Of a stretch of DNA of 64,000 bases, positions 1 to 11,813 are shown in pieces. The position numbers were made by a program, and so were the translations under genes. Source of the DNA: Boswellia sacra. Taxonomy: Eukaryota; Streptophyta; Magnoliopsida; Sapindales; Burseraceae. Positions within the stretch are counted from its first letter, which is position 1. Every line of letters starts with the position of its first letter. Under the pieces are notes generated by a model, which saw only the letters and a program-made list of their open reading frames with translations, was not told the DNA's origin and did no database searches. The DNA lies in assembly GCA_013180625.2 (NCBI GenBank), contig SNVD02012237.1:124001-188000 (forward strand). The letters run 5' to 3'.

Positions 1-470
1 ATTGGTTCAGAGTCAGTTGAGGTCAGATCAGTCACTTGCGAATGCTTAATTCCGAATGGATTAAATCACGCAAATCCCGAATGGGTTAATTAGACTTTGA
101 ATGAATGATAACGTGATCAGATGAATTCGAGAGTTTAAAATATCAAGATCGAAAACATATCCAATTGGAATTGTAGTCTATCATATATTCGGATACGTTT
201 GGATTCTTGTTAAACAAGGATTAAAAATCGCTAAGACTCGGCTATAAAAGGACGCGAGGACTTGAGGTAAATTCATTCAGAACATACTGAATATAATATA
301 TTTCCTTCAGTCACTGACTTGAGCGTCGGAGAGTCTTAGTCGGCACCACCGTCGACTAATTCTCTGACTATTTTTTCTCTATTCTGTAGGTGCTCAGCTC
401 TCACACAAATCCGCCACGTGTATTCTTCAAGTCGACAAAAATTTGACGTCGACATACTTAAACATGGTTA
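1..470 (+). mobile_element. LTR-like remnant with promoter and R/U5-like segment
   Basis: There is no gene here. A TATA box (ctataaaagg near 241-250) is followed about 75 bases on by a GC-richer segment around 316-345 (cttgagcgtcggagagtc) that resembles the R/U5 part of many plant Ty3/gypsy LTRs. No matching second LTR, primer-binding site or coding remnant is visible, and the left border lies outside the window. The classification rests on motif resemblance alone. Confidence 0.35.
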
Positions 471-877
471 ATGCGTTTATTTTAAAGTATTACATGAATG
501 ATATTTTAGACTTAATTTTACATAATAAAATCAAAACTATATTTCAAAAGAATGTTTAGCTTCTTTTCAAGTTAACATTTACCTTAGTAACAACTTCACT
601 TCAATGCAATAATTGTCTAACTTTAGACTTTTCAAGATAGGGAGAAATGAACTTGTTTGTTTAAAGAAGTCCCTTTAAATTAGAACATGTGAAGTTTCCA
701 CGAAAACTATAGGCACAAGGATAGAGCATATCAAAATGGCTTGGTCTTCTGAAAGCTGCAGTAAAAGTCAAAGCCGTGGCGGCAAAGAAGTGCATATCGG
801 TACCGCCTACCTCGCTTAATCTCAGCTTTCAGAGAGTTCCTACAACTAATCATTACTGAATCTACAGGAGCCTATTA
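471..877 (+). promoter_or_regulatory. 5' flank of S-RLK 1
   Basis: AT-rich sequence leading to the ATG at 878, with no coding signal. The stretch at about 480-580 (tacatgaatgatatttt, then aaaactatatttcaaaa) recurs near 35990-36070 and 54470-54540, where no intact gene follows. A block near 690-705 (gtgaagtttcc) recurs in inverted form upstream of the minus-strand fragments at 32.4 kb and 52.8 kb. It is therefore a family-type promoter region. No single TATA box could be assigned with confidence. Confidence 0.4.
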
Positions 878-3800
878 ATGGTTGCCAAAGGAAGAAATCA
901 AACTCTTTGGAGCTTTTTAATATGGATACTCTTGGTGGGACGACCTTCGGATTCTCAGAAAGACAAACTAGAACAAGGGGAAGTGCTTGAAGATGGGGAA
1001 GAGCTGCAATCAGCTTTTGGGAACTCCAGGTTGGGATTCTTTAGCCCTGATGATTCAACAACAAATCGTTACTTAGGAATATGGTACATAGGCCTAAAGA
1101 TAGGTCAAGCAACTACTACTACGAGAGGAAGGAAAAGATTAAGCCATTTTGGGTTGCCAACAGGAACACGCCGATCTTAGATAAATCTGGGAGGCTTACG
1201 GTAGACAGCAGAGATGGCAATCTGAAAATTTTACACAGCAGGGGAGATCCTATTTTACTAAGTACAATTCAAACAGCTGCTAATACAAGTGCTACTCTGG
1301 AGAAATCTGGCAACTTTGTCCTACATGAAAGGAATTCAAATGGAGCCATAAGGCAGAAGCTTTGGCAAAGCTTTGACTATCCAACTGATACCCTTCTGCC
1401 AGGGATGAAACTGGGATTTGACTTGCAAACTGGGTGCAATTGGTCTCTCCAGTCATGGTTTGCCCCTAACTCTCCTGCCAGAGGTTCATATATCCTTGGC
1501 ATGCACCCCAACGACACAAAAAGGTTGGCCGTCTGGTCACAAAATCAAGTAGAGTGGACTAGCGGGGTATGGCTCACAAATGTTGGCCGCTTCAACACTT
1601 CAACTTCATCGTCTGGTTACTACCACTACAACTTTAGCTACACCTCAACCGAGCAAGAAACATACTTCACTTATTCTGTAAATGAAGATGTTACATCATT
1701 TCCATCATTAACAATTAACGGCTACGGTTTACTTTTGATTGATGACTTCGGCAGTGATAAATGTTCTTTGTTTGGAGGGTGTGAGGATCCGGTTCTCTAC
1801 AACTACGACGAGTGTTCCAATGATTTCGCGGTCATCTACGGCCCTAAGGCTGCAAAGGGATTCAATTTCAGAGAAAGTGAAAATGTGACATTTGATGAAT
1901 GTAGAGCCGAATGCAATAACAAATGTTGTTTTGCATTTGCTAGCACAACAGATAATGAAAATAACAAAACGAGCTGTGAGATCTGGCAGAAGAAAACAAA
2001 TCTCAAAGCGTTTAACAGAGATGGTCGTCGCCCAATATTCAGAGTACGCAAAGGTAAATATGAATTGCTTCCGTATACTTGGGTTAAATTTTATAAACTC
2101 TACATATTTGATTTTACCCTACATATTCTAATTGGAAATTAAGGTCTTTTATCTAATTGAATGTTATCTTTTACCAGACATGGATACTTGATAAATCCAA
2201 CCATAACTTCATGATCTTTATTTAATCCATCAAATGATCTTGTATATATCAAAAATTTCAAATTATGAGTTTTAAATAAAATACTTTCGCCATGAAAAAT
2301 TTAATAATTTTAATAAAATATACCAAGTAAACCATAATCGAGGCCCTGTTAGATAATTTTGCAAATAAGGAATTCATCAAGAGTATAAATACTTTAAAAT
2401 GAATAAATACATTAGCGAATAGCTACAAAATCATGTGTAGTTTTAACTCATATAAAAGACTTAATTTTTTGAAATTACTATCAATATATTAAAAAAAAAT
2501 GACCTGAGAGAAAACATAGAAATGATGAAGTAAATTTCTTTCGAAAAGAAATTGATAATTTTTGACAAATATGAGAATATGCGAAATCCGGGATTTCATC
2601 ACTTTACATTGCTGAAAGGGCCTAATTGGATACGAATAATACTACCAATTTCCCTTATAGACAAACGAACGGGAAAAAATTGATAATTAAGTCCAATTTC
2701 CCTAAGAAAGTTCTAAATTATGGATTTTGGTGAAAAAGGGTTATTTAATCTATTGCTTTCTTATAAAAGTAAATCCAACGATTTAATATTTGTCTCAATG
2801 CGTTCATGTTACTGTCATGAAAATTTCTACATGAAATTATTTGAATGTCTAAAGACACACTGAACACCTGCCGGCCCTCTATTTTCCTTTTTTAAGTAAG
2901 AATTGTTCTTCACCCTTATACAGAAGTCTGCTTGCATTTTAGAGTGCCAAATATATTTTATTATATTTGTATAACAGAATTTACTTTATTTCCTTGCAGC
3001 TGGGTGGCCATGGTTATTGATTGTACTAGGAGGAGCTCTAGCAGTGTCATTTTTGTGTTCCGTATGGTATGGAATTCGGAGACAAGACAAGGCTAAAGGT
3101 ACGCAATCTGTCAATAAATTAAGTAACTAGATTTTGGGGGTGTTCAAACTACTTATCTAAACATCATAATGCCGGTAGACATCAAGAGAAAACCATATCC
3201 TAACTCTTAAATGATCGACTCTGACATATGCGCACACTTTTAACTACAATCATCAATGTTTCATGGAGAAATATTGATTGTAAAAATGAAAACTAAATTT
3301 TATGTTTTCATTGCAGAGACGAAGTGGTGGCAAACATTACAATTAGTTCTAGTGATACCTTTGTTATTCTACTTATGCTATGCGATGGGGAGAAGACTCA
3401 AGGCTAAAGGTATGTAATTCTTTTGAGAGAAGTATTATATTATTAATTGATAAAGCAAAGTACATGTATCTTAATTCTCATTTCCTTGTATTTTAATTAG
3501 TGCAAAGCAAATCGAATCGAAGGAGGCTAATACGCGAACTAGATGGTACTGTCTCAACGTCACCTTCCATTTTTTTAGGGAAAAGAAAAGCCCAACAAAA
3601 CGATCAGAGCATGAAGCATGAGCTGAAGATATTTGATTTTCAAATCATTGCTGCTGCTACAGACAATTTCTCAACAAAAAATAAGCTTGGACAGGGTGGT
3701 TTTGGACCCGTCTTTAAGGTAAAATTTTGAGAACTTTCTGTTTATATTAGGTGTATATATAGTTAGTAACTTCCAAAGACCCTTAATCTCAGGGAAAATT

Positions 3801-5025
3801 ATCACGTGGGCAAGAAATAGCAATAAAGAAACTCTCCAAAAGTTCAGGGAAAGGAATAGTAGAGTTCGCAAATGAAGCTAAACTCATAGCAAAACTCCAA
3901 CATACTAATCTTGTGAAGCTTTTAGGATGTTCCCTCCACGGTGGTGAATGGATTTTAGTCTATGAGTACATGCCCAACAAAAGCTTAGATTTTTTCATTT
4001 TTGGTCAGTCCTTATTCAACATTAATTTGAGGATTTTTCAGTTCCATGCAATCAACTATGATACCATTATTTTCCTTTTCCTTTTAACTTTTATTTTGAC
4101 ACAGATTCTAGTAGAAAGATCTTATTAACTTGGAGGAAACGTTTCAAAATAATTGAAGGAGTTGCTCAAGGACTTCTTTATCTTCATAAATATTCAAGAT
4201 TAAGAGTGATTCATAGAGACTTGAAAGCCGGCAACATTTTACTTGATGACCAAATGAATCCGAAAATTTCTGATTTTGGAATGGCAAGAATATTTAAAAT
4301 GAATGAATCAGTAGCCAACACAAACAGAGTTTGCGGAACCTTGTAAGTATATCTTACTTTACACATCACACAACATAGTTGCTTCGTACGTGTACATCCC
4401 TGAATGTTTTAGCTTTTACATGCTAAAAACAGTGCTCACTTTTTTTATTCAGTGGCTATATGTCTCCAGAGTATGCCATGAGCGGCATAGTCTCAACCAA
4501 AATTGATGTATTCAGCTTTGGAGTCTTGGTACTGGAAATTGTGAGTGGCGAGAAAAACAATAGTTGCTATCATACAAAGAGCGGGCTCAACCTTGTTGGG
4601 TTTGTAAGTATTCCACCAAATTTCACGTATATCTAAAGATGCGGCCATTGAAACTTTCTGGTCAGTATTTGCAATATTAATTTGACTATTATTTGGTGTT
4701 AAACTTCTCTTGCTTCAGGCATGGCAGCTGTGGAATGAAGGTAAGCGTTTAGAGCTAATAGACCCAACATTAGAAGAGTGCTCTCCTAATGAAGGACTTA
4801 GATGCATTCATGTAGGTCTCTTGTGCGTACAAGATCAGGCAACAGATAGACCCACGATGTTTGATGTGGTTTCTATGCTAACAAATGAGACTATGCTCCT
4901 ACCTGAGCCGAAGCAACCAGCATTTTTTTATCAATGTTACTATTGAAGAGCCAGAATTTCTAGAACCGATTCCGGAAAATTGTTCCATAAATGATGTAAC
5001 AGTTACAGAGATGGTAGCAAGATAA
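878..5025 (+). pseudogene. S-RLK 1: G-type lectin receptor-like kinase, all exons present, two frameshifts
   Basis: Family role: plasma-membrane receptor kinase with a mannose-lectin-like ectodomain and a cytoplasmic Ser/Thr kinase. Exons read from GT..AG borders: 878-2053, 3000-3098, 3317-3409, 3501-3718, 3793-4003, 4105-4342, 4453-4603, 4719-5025. Exon 1 encodes a signal peptide, the bulb-lectin domain (LGFFSP, then [14 protein letters not shown]) and a PAN domain. Exons 2 and 3 each encode a membrane helix. The kinase has [23 protein letters not shown] and SPEY. Two lesions are visible. A -1 (or +2) shift between about 1085 and 1110 stops the reading frame at 1178-1180 unless bypassed. One extra T in the run at 4923-4929 truncates the tail at 4946 instead of 5025. 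The summed exon length is still divisible by three, so the two shifts offset each other in length. Either could be an assembly error; otherwise this is a recent pseudogene. Confidence 0.8.
2054..2999 (+). other. Intron 1 of S-RLK 1
   Basis: A 946-base AT-rich intron between the ectodomain exon and the first membrane-helix exon, with a gtaaat donor and a pyrimidine-rich ttccttgcag acceptor. Exon 1 reads on in frame for about 30 codons, to 2142. Nothing else was recognised in it. Confidence 0.7.
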
Positions 5026-6834
5026 ATTAGCTAGCAACTTTGTTATCTAAAAGCTGGCACAGACGTGCCTCTCCAAATGGTTGTTAATTAATGAAGGATT
5101 TCAGAATCCACATTTGGTGTTGTGAATTTCTTTTTTAATTTAATCAAGAATTTCACAATTAATTATATTCAATTTTCCTTGCACTTTAAATTTCAATCGA
5201 TTTCTTTAAATTCTTACATTATTTCTGTAACATCCCAAAACATTATTCTTGTTTCAAGTGCATGTATATTCTTATTTTGTGCACCTAAGTGTTGTCATAA
5301 AACAATAAGGGGCATATTTGAAAGATTTAAGAATTTGAGGCCCTAATATGAAATGGGTTTATATATATAAGGGGTAGGTGTTAAGGCCTCTAGAGAATTC
5401 ATTTTCCTTCTCGAAGCAAACCTCCGATTCTCTCTCTTTCTCTCTACTGCTGAGAATTAAGGAGAAGAAGGAAATTAGGAAGAAGAGAGGTAAGAACCCA
5501 TCTCCTTCTTTAGATTCTAGCATGGTCACATGAAGTTTGTCATGAATTGTTGTGTTGTAAAGTTGTTTGTGGGACTTTTATGTCATGTATACTCTGAAAC
5601 TTTCTGGAATTCATGAATTGATGTAAGTTTTGAAAGATTCTAATGGTTTGGATGATGTTAGGAAGCCATAGTTGATCCTTGAATTCAAAACCCTACAGGG
5701 TCTTTTGCTGAGCAATAGAGAATCCAAAAATTCCTAGAAATTCTAGGGTTATTTTTTGGCTCTAAAATTTTATATGTTAAACTAGGCATGTTGAGGATCA
5801 TTTAAAATTTTGATTCACCTAAAAATTCAAAGTATGCAATTTTTAGTGAATTTTTGAACTCTGCTGAAATGATTTGGAAATCTCTTGTTTCAAAACAGAG
5901 CATGGGGAACGAATTGTAGATGAGAGACTTCTCCTTCGTGATAACCCATGGATTTTGGTATGTGAAATCTTGATCATGCTTTCTTATAAACAAGAAAATT
6001 TCATGGTTTTTGAAGCTTTGTAGAAATTGTTATGATTTTTCAAAATTGTGTTTGCAAATATGAAATTTTTTATTTTCAAAATAGAGTGAGCAAAGTAAAC
6101 TGCTTTTGACAGATTTAAACTCAACAAAAAGTCGTGTTTTTTAATGAATAAATCTTATATGTGTCTTTTATTAGACTAGAAATTTTTGTAATGAATTGAT
6201 AATTGTTGGGACTTTCATAAATTTTCAAAGTTATGTTGCTCAGTTTAAGAGATCCTTAGATAGAATTTGAATGTGTACTAAACTAAGAGATTTTAAGGGC
6301 ATATGACCTCATTTTGATCTGATGATTTCCGTAAGGTATTTTTTATGTGTTTAATTGATCTCTGCAAATTTTTGTGAAAATTGGGATAAACATCCTCTTT
6401 CTACAAATCATCCAAGCAAATATGTGCAGTATTAAGTTAGTGAATGAGTCACCTTTTGTTATTGTGTTTGATGATCCTTAAGGAAATTTTTGATGATTTC
6501 TCTGTTGAAATAAGGATCTTACATGAAGCCTAATCAGGTAAGTAGGCTAGACTCCTACTAAGGTCATAATAGATATATTATTGTATTATGAGATATGTTT
6601 AGATCCATATGCTATTGTACGTATGAATGTTATGTTTTGAGTGAAATGCTATATTTATGATATGAATGGAAGTTTTTATAGGGATCTTATGCATACAGAA
6701 TTGATATGCAATGGCGTGAATATTATGTGATAGTGAAATGCTATATGGTTTGAAAGTGAAATTCATACCAAAAATCTTAGGGCATGGAACTCACATTGTT
6801 GGTAGGCACCTATGTGATGTTATGTAGAGCCACA

Positions 6835-7105
6835 GATATATATATATTATGTCACTGACGACGACACATAACGGGTGACTAGTGGCCATACTTATATATG
6901 TTATGTTATTGAAGGCGATATGTAATGGGTGACTAGTGGCCACACACACACACACACACATGTTATATCACTGACGGTGATACGTAACGGGTGACTAGTG
7001 GCTAATAGGGTATACCACTGATGGTGATACATAACAGATAGTATATCCTTAAAAGTGATAAGTGAAAAATGTGTCATTGACAGTGATACGTAACAGATGA
7101 CATAC
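6835..7105 (+). repeat. Degenerate tandem repeat, about 60 bp units
   Basis: About five units built on 'cactga cggtgatac(g/a)taacgggtgactagtggc' follow one another, with an embedded (CA)9 run near 6942-6960. They lie inside the 5226-8466 LTR-like element. Units decay toward the right-hand end. Confidence 0.75.
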
Positions 7106-7184
7106 TTAAGTGTGCTAAAAGAAAAGTCCTATATTGAGCAGTTTCCTAAGGATCTATTTAATAAATAGAGTGAAACTTTCCAAT

Positions 7185-7345
7185 TTATGTGATGTGAATT
7201 TGATGGCATGAAATTGTGCATATGGATTGATATGTGATGGCATGAAATTGTGCATATGGATTGATGTGTGATGGAATGAAATTGTGCACATGAATTCGAT
7301 ATGTGTTGGCATGAAATTTTTGCTTATGGATTTGATATGTGATAT
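7185..7345 (+). repeat. Tandem repeat, about 50 bp units
   Basis: Three to four units of 'tgatggcatgaaattgtgca' followed by 'tatggattgatatg', with small changes, inside the LTR-like element. The last unit is the most diverged (attttt insertion). Confidence 0.75.
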
Positions 7346-7404
7346 ACTATATTCATTCCTACAACCTTGATGACCAAGCGATCTTATTGAGTGATTGATC
7401 GGTA

Positions 7405-7525
7405 TAGAGGCCACATCTTGAGATTATCTAGGGGTCACCTCTTGAGATTGTGTAGGGGCCACCTCTTGAGATTATCTAGGGGTCACCTCTTGAGATTGTG
7501 TGGGGGTCACCTCTTGAGGCTCATG
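7405..7525 (+). repeat. Tandem repeat, about 29 bp units
   Basis: Four to five copies of 'ggccacctcttgagatt' plus 'atctagggg' or 'gtgtagggg', alternating as a two-unit higher-order pattern. The open frame across it (7391-7582) is a by-product of the repeat, not a gene. Confidence 0.8.
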
Positions 7526-8694
7526 GAGATCGTAAAATGTCACACACAATGCAAAGTGTTATGTGCAGACCATTATGATTAATTGGATTAAGGGAGGTCT
7601 AGACCATGTGTTTCCTTGTATAAGTTTGGTAGCATGGGCCTGGTATAACCTGAATTGTCAAACTAGCCTCAATTTGTGATAATAATGGATATGGGTCCCT
7701 AGGGTTGTGTTTGATTCATGATAGGTGTAATATGTATGTTGGTGCATAAAAAGGGGAAATGGCCCAATGGAGGCCTCTTAGATAAGGAGTTGGTGCAGGA
7801 GTGCAACATTTATCGACGTAAATATTTTGGACAGAAATTTTACGCTGGCACGTGAGGGTATGGCGCAAGAGCGCAACCCCTATGGTTTGTAACTTACACT
7901 AAGATAGAGACCTTGCGTAGGTGCATAACATGAATGGCGTAGGAGCGTAGCCTTAAGGGTCGAAAAGTGCACCGAAACAAAGACGTTGCGCAGGCGCACA
8001 GGGTTCATTACGTAGGAGCGCAACCTCTATTACTTGTAAACTATTTATATGCCTTGTATGTTACAAAATCAGTTACTTATTGATAAGAAATTAATGCAAA
8101 TTGTATTATATAGTGAATTTTGCTTCAGTGGCTATTGTTATTACACTGATCTAGCTACTTACTGAGTTAATACTCAGTAATTCTATTGTGTGCCTTAATG
8201 AAATGCGACACGTTTAGAGGATTTTGGCATAGTGACGACCGAATTTCCTTGACAACTCTCTTTGTCCGCTGCACCCTATTGTTTTTGTTTATCATTATCT
8301 TGATTTTTGAGCTACAATTGTATATATCAGTCTTTTGTAGTTATTGGTTGTTGGAAACTCAAGTCTATTGATAAATTAATGCTTTTGTTATCATAGTTCT
8401 CAATTAAATATTATGAATGAGTGTTATTAGTTGCACTCAAAATCTCTCGGGGTTCGGAGTGTGACAATTTTTATTAGAAAGACATTTACTTTCAACATCT
8501 AGAAACCTTCTATTTTTCCACATTTTCTCCATAAAAGAGCAAAGCATTAAAAAAAACTACTTTAGAGCTAAAAAAAAGTTACCTCGATTAAGCATAGATG
8601 GAAAGCTCTAAAGACCCCGCAACATCCAAGCTTTGTATCATATATATCAAAGTTTCTTGTTTGAAATGTAAGATAGAAATTAGAGAGAAAATGC

Positions 8695-8696
8695 TC

Positions 8697-8728
<32 letters not shown>

Positions 8729-8838
8729 ATGTATGTATGTGTGTGTATATATATGTATGTATGTATGTGTATGTATGTGTATGTATGTATATGTATATCT
8801 ATATATGTATGTATGTATGTATGTATATGTCTATATAG
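8695..8838. repeat. Compound microsatellite (TA)n/(TATG)n
   Basis: A run of TA dinucleotides passes into TATG tetranucleotides with TGTG interruptions for about 140 bases. Any open frame through it is a repeat artefact. Confidence 0.95.
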
Positions 8839-8839
8839 A

Positions 8840-11813
8840 ATACTAATTTTTCTCTCGGAAATGAATCCCGAAAATGAAGGTGAGGAGTGGTTTGATTAAG
8901 ATTGACAAGACTTAATTGTGAAGAACCACATCTAGGAGAGGACTGATAGAACGCAGAAGAACTGGAGAGAAGTAATAAAATGTTGATGAAGTGGCATTGA
9001 CAGCGGTGACTAAAGATATAACGTCGGGGAGTAAGGAGTTGGGAAGTGAAGCATAAGGAGAGGATGTACCAATAACTGTTGAAAACTTTTTACTGTGTCT
9101 ATTACTTGAAGCGTGCAGCAAAAATCGACAATTTAAGCCCCATAGACAAAAGGGATGCAATGATTTGGTGGTAACAAAACCCATTAAATAGAGGCCCAGG
9201 CCTGCCATTGGGCTGGCTGTAGAAAGAACGAAGTTGAGAAGAGATGTGCTATTCAGGAGCCCCACATTGTCATATCTCAATGGCGCCAACCCTTTAATTT
9301 GAGTGGGGGGATTTGCTATTCATATTTCATAATGAATTGTGATATTTTAATAAGAAAATTATTTTAAAAAAAAGCTATGAAATTAAAAGAAATGATAGAA
9401 GACGAGTTTTTAGAGATTTTGCTATTGATAGAAATGATTGCTATTTGTAAAATGTTGAAGCTGAAAAGAGTAGTTTTTCCGTAACTAACAACTTGAGGAG
9501 ACAAGAAACATAGACTCAAATCAAGAAACTATCAAAATTTTAAATACAATGTGTTTAAACAAGTGATTAAGAAGAACAATGAATTAATGTTTGTATCTAA
9601 GAAGCTTAAATATTAAAGTTTAATTCTCAGTTTCTTAACATGATATATGAGTCATAATGAAGAACATCTTTTTCTTGTATTAATTCAAAAAAGATTAAAA
9701 TTGTTGTTTCGCTACTTGTAAAACCTATTAAAGTACATAGGTTTAGTTGATGTGTAAATGTAAATTTGTTGTTTGGTTTACATGTAAAAGTTGATATGTG
9801 AGATCCGGTTTACATGCGCGTGAGATCCTTACATGTAAGAAAAAATATAAATGTTTAAATATTAGAGTTAAGTTTATACCCAAGGGATATTTTCAATCAA
9901 CATATCCATCAATTATATCCCTATGAATCTGGAATTTCAATCTTTCTTCACTCAGATTGGAGGTACCGTAACTCTGATTTTCAGCAACACCATAGCCCAG
10001 AGTTTCACGAAATTACTGCCACACATCACCACCACCGCGTCCAACCAAACTGCAAATGCCAAGAGGCCAACCCTTTAGAAGTCTAGAACCATGAAATTAA
10101 AAAAAAAAAAAAAAAGGGCCTCCAATTAATTTAGGAGTTAGCAGTTTCTAATTTGATTTGGGAGTACTCAAGGTTTATATATCTAAGTTATGGAAATTAG
10201 GGTTGGTCTTAGTTTCAATTAAGGTTTTTTTAATTTGAATAATATATTTTTATTAATTATATTATACAAAGGGATAAAAGTGTCTTTTCAATTTTTGTTG
10301 AGGTTTAAACTAACAATCTATTAGTTGATTAAAAACTGCAAATGTCAGGGGTTTTGATGATTAAAATGGCAAATTAGATTTAAACCTATACAGTTAAATA
10401 CATGCCTTTTTGATATATTATTAATATTTTATATTAGCTGCAATTCGTTCATTTAGTTTTGCGCTCATCTATTGGAAAAATAAGAACCGATAATTAAAGA
10501 ATTCTATAATGAAATTGGAGATATGTTTTTTCATTTATTTCTTTGGGCAGATCTGTTTTTCTCCAATTTAAACGAACATTCTTATTTTTACATAGCTTTG
10601 GAAAAAATCTAGAAAAATATATGTAAATCTACGTCCATCCCTATTAACGTGGCCATAGAGGGCAATCATTAGCCTTCTATTTACACAAAATTAATATTAT
10701 TTGATTCGTCTCCAAGCGGAATTGGAGATAGGTCCTCTCACATATGCTTCACCAAATTCATTACCATGACTACGTAGAAAAAACATTTTGCCCTTTATGA
10801 TCCACAGCCTAGGTTAGGCCCAGCCTTCAATTTTCTTAATAAAAGTTTGCATTCAACGAATGGAATAATATATTGTACAACGTTAAGGGCAATTGGCCCA
10901 CAGCTTGTACCAAAACACCAGCAGCTCCTTATACATATTTATTAAAGAAGGGAATTAAATTACTCAATATTTCAAAGCATGCTTAGTCCTTTTCCCACAT
11001 CCCGTTACTATAGATGGTAAAAAGGTCAAAAGATCATTAAATTAAGACTCGTGACTTTACGAGTCTATTCAACTAGGTTAATTATGACTTGTGAGACCAC
11101 ATATAATAAACGCTTTCTTAATAAATCAAAATTTGGGATCAATAATGAGTCCACTAATAACGTCATGGGTTGATTTAAGTAATGAGGATTAATGCTATGA
11201 TGTATAAGTTGCTCGCTCGCAGAAGTATGAACTGATTATTAAATCTTGGATCCATATAGAAGTGTCTAACTTCTCACAATTTATTAAAGATAATAATGAT
11301 AAATTAAACCAATATTGAATATAATGGGAACTTTGACCCTCTTTCGAAATTAGAAAATTAATCTCGGTAATATGATTTTATCTAAAGAGAAGAATGATAC
11401 AATGTAAAGGAATAGTCAAATAGAATAATCATTTAATTCTTCTAATGACTTTGATATTATATAAATTTCGATCTGACTTAAAATTTTGAATTTATAACTT
11501 TAATAAATTACAAAAAACCAAGAAAAACTTGCGTGATATAAGCTCACTCTAAATCACCTTGCTAATTTGGTGAATCTATATATATCATTAAATATTAGTA
11601 TATCATCAAGGAAAATTGCGAAAATGAGACTTTGATTGAGAAAGTAGACGGAGAGAAGAATTAGGAAAATAAAATAACTCAGCATTGATGACATACAGAA
11701 GGCTTTTGTCTTGGGACAAAGCACCAAAGCAAAGAACTTTTATACATCTTCTGAAGAGATTTACCTCCCTAAAAAACAAACTGTTAAAAGCCAACTACCA
11801 GAACTCACCATCG
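8840..11813. other. Intergenic region upstream of S-RLK 2
   Basis: No gene could be supported. The parts at about 9300-9600 and 11550-11690 are copied, with many changes, at about 20120-20470 and 20740-20880, which marks them as the upstream flank of an S-RLK 2-type gene. A poly-A run lies near 10098-10116. The 125-codon minus-strand frame at 8912-9289 shows no known domain and is not called. Confidence 0.6.

Larger units (their letters stand above)
5226..8466 (+). mobile_element. LTR-like element (possible solo LTR or gutted LTR element), TG..CA ends
   Basis: The block starts tgtaacatcccaaaac and ends ggggttcggagtgtgaca, giving TG..CA termini that form a short imperfect inverted repeat. The flanks are atttc (5221-5225) and atttt (8467-8471), which fits a 5-base target duplication with one change. 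The termini resemble those of the 59111-61122 element read in reverse. The interior carries no recognisable gag or pol, but has a tataaggg promoter-like site near 5366 and three tandem-repeat arrays. It could be one very long solo LTR or an LTR element that has lost its coding region. Confidence 0.55.

Noticed and set aside
6835..7525. CRISPR-like array
   Set aside because: Units are contiguous and degenerate with no unique spacers. This is eukaryotic tandem repeat DNA.
7391..7582. Leu/Arg/Gly/His repeat protein
   Set aside because: It is the translation of the 29 bp tandem array inside an LTR-like element.
8598..8846. 82-codon plus-strand frame of Tyr/Val/Cys/Met repeats
   Set aside because: It is the translation of a TA/TATG microsatellite.
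8912..9289. 125-codon open frame on the minus strand
   Set aside because: No recognisable domain, no upstream signals, and the surrounding DNA is a decayed receptor flank. Chance frame.
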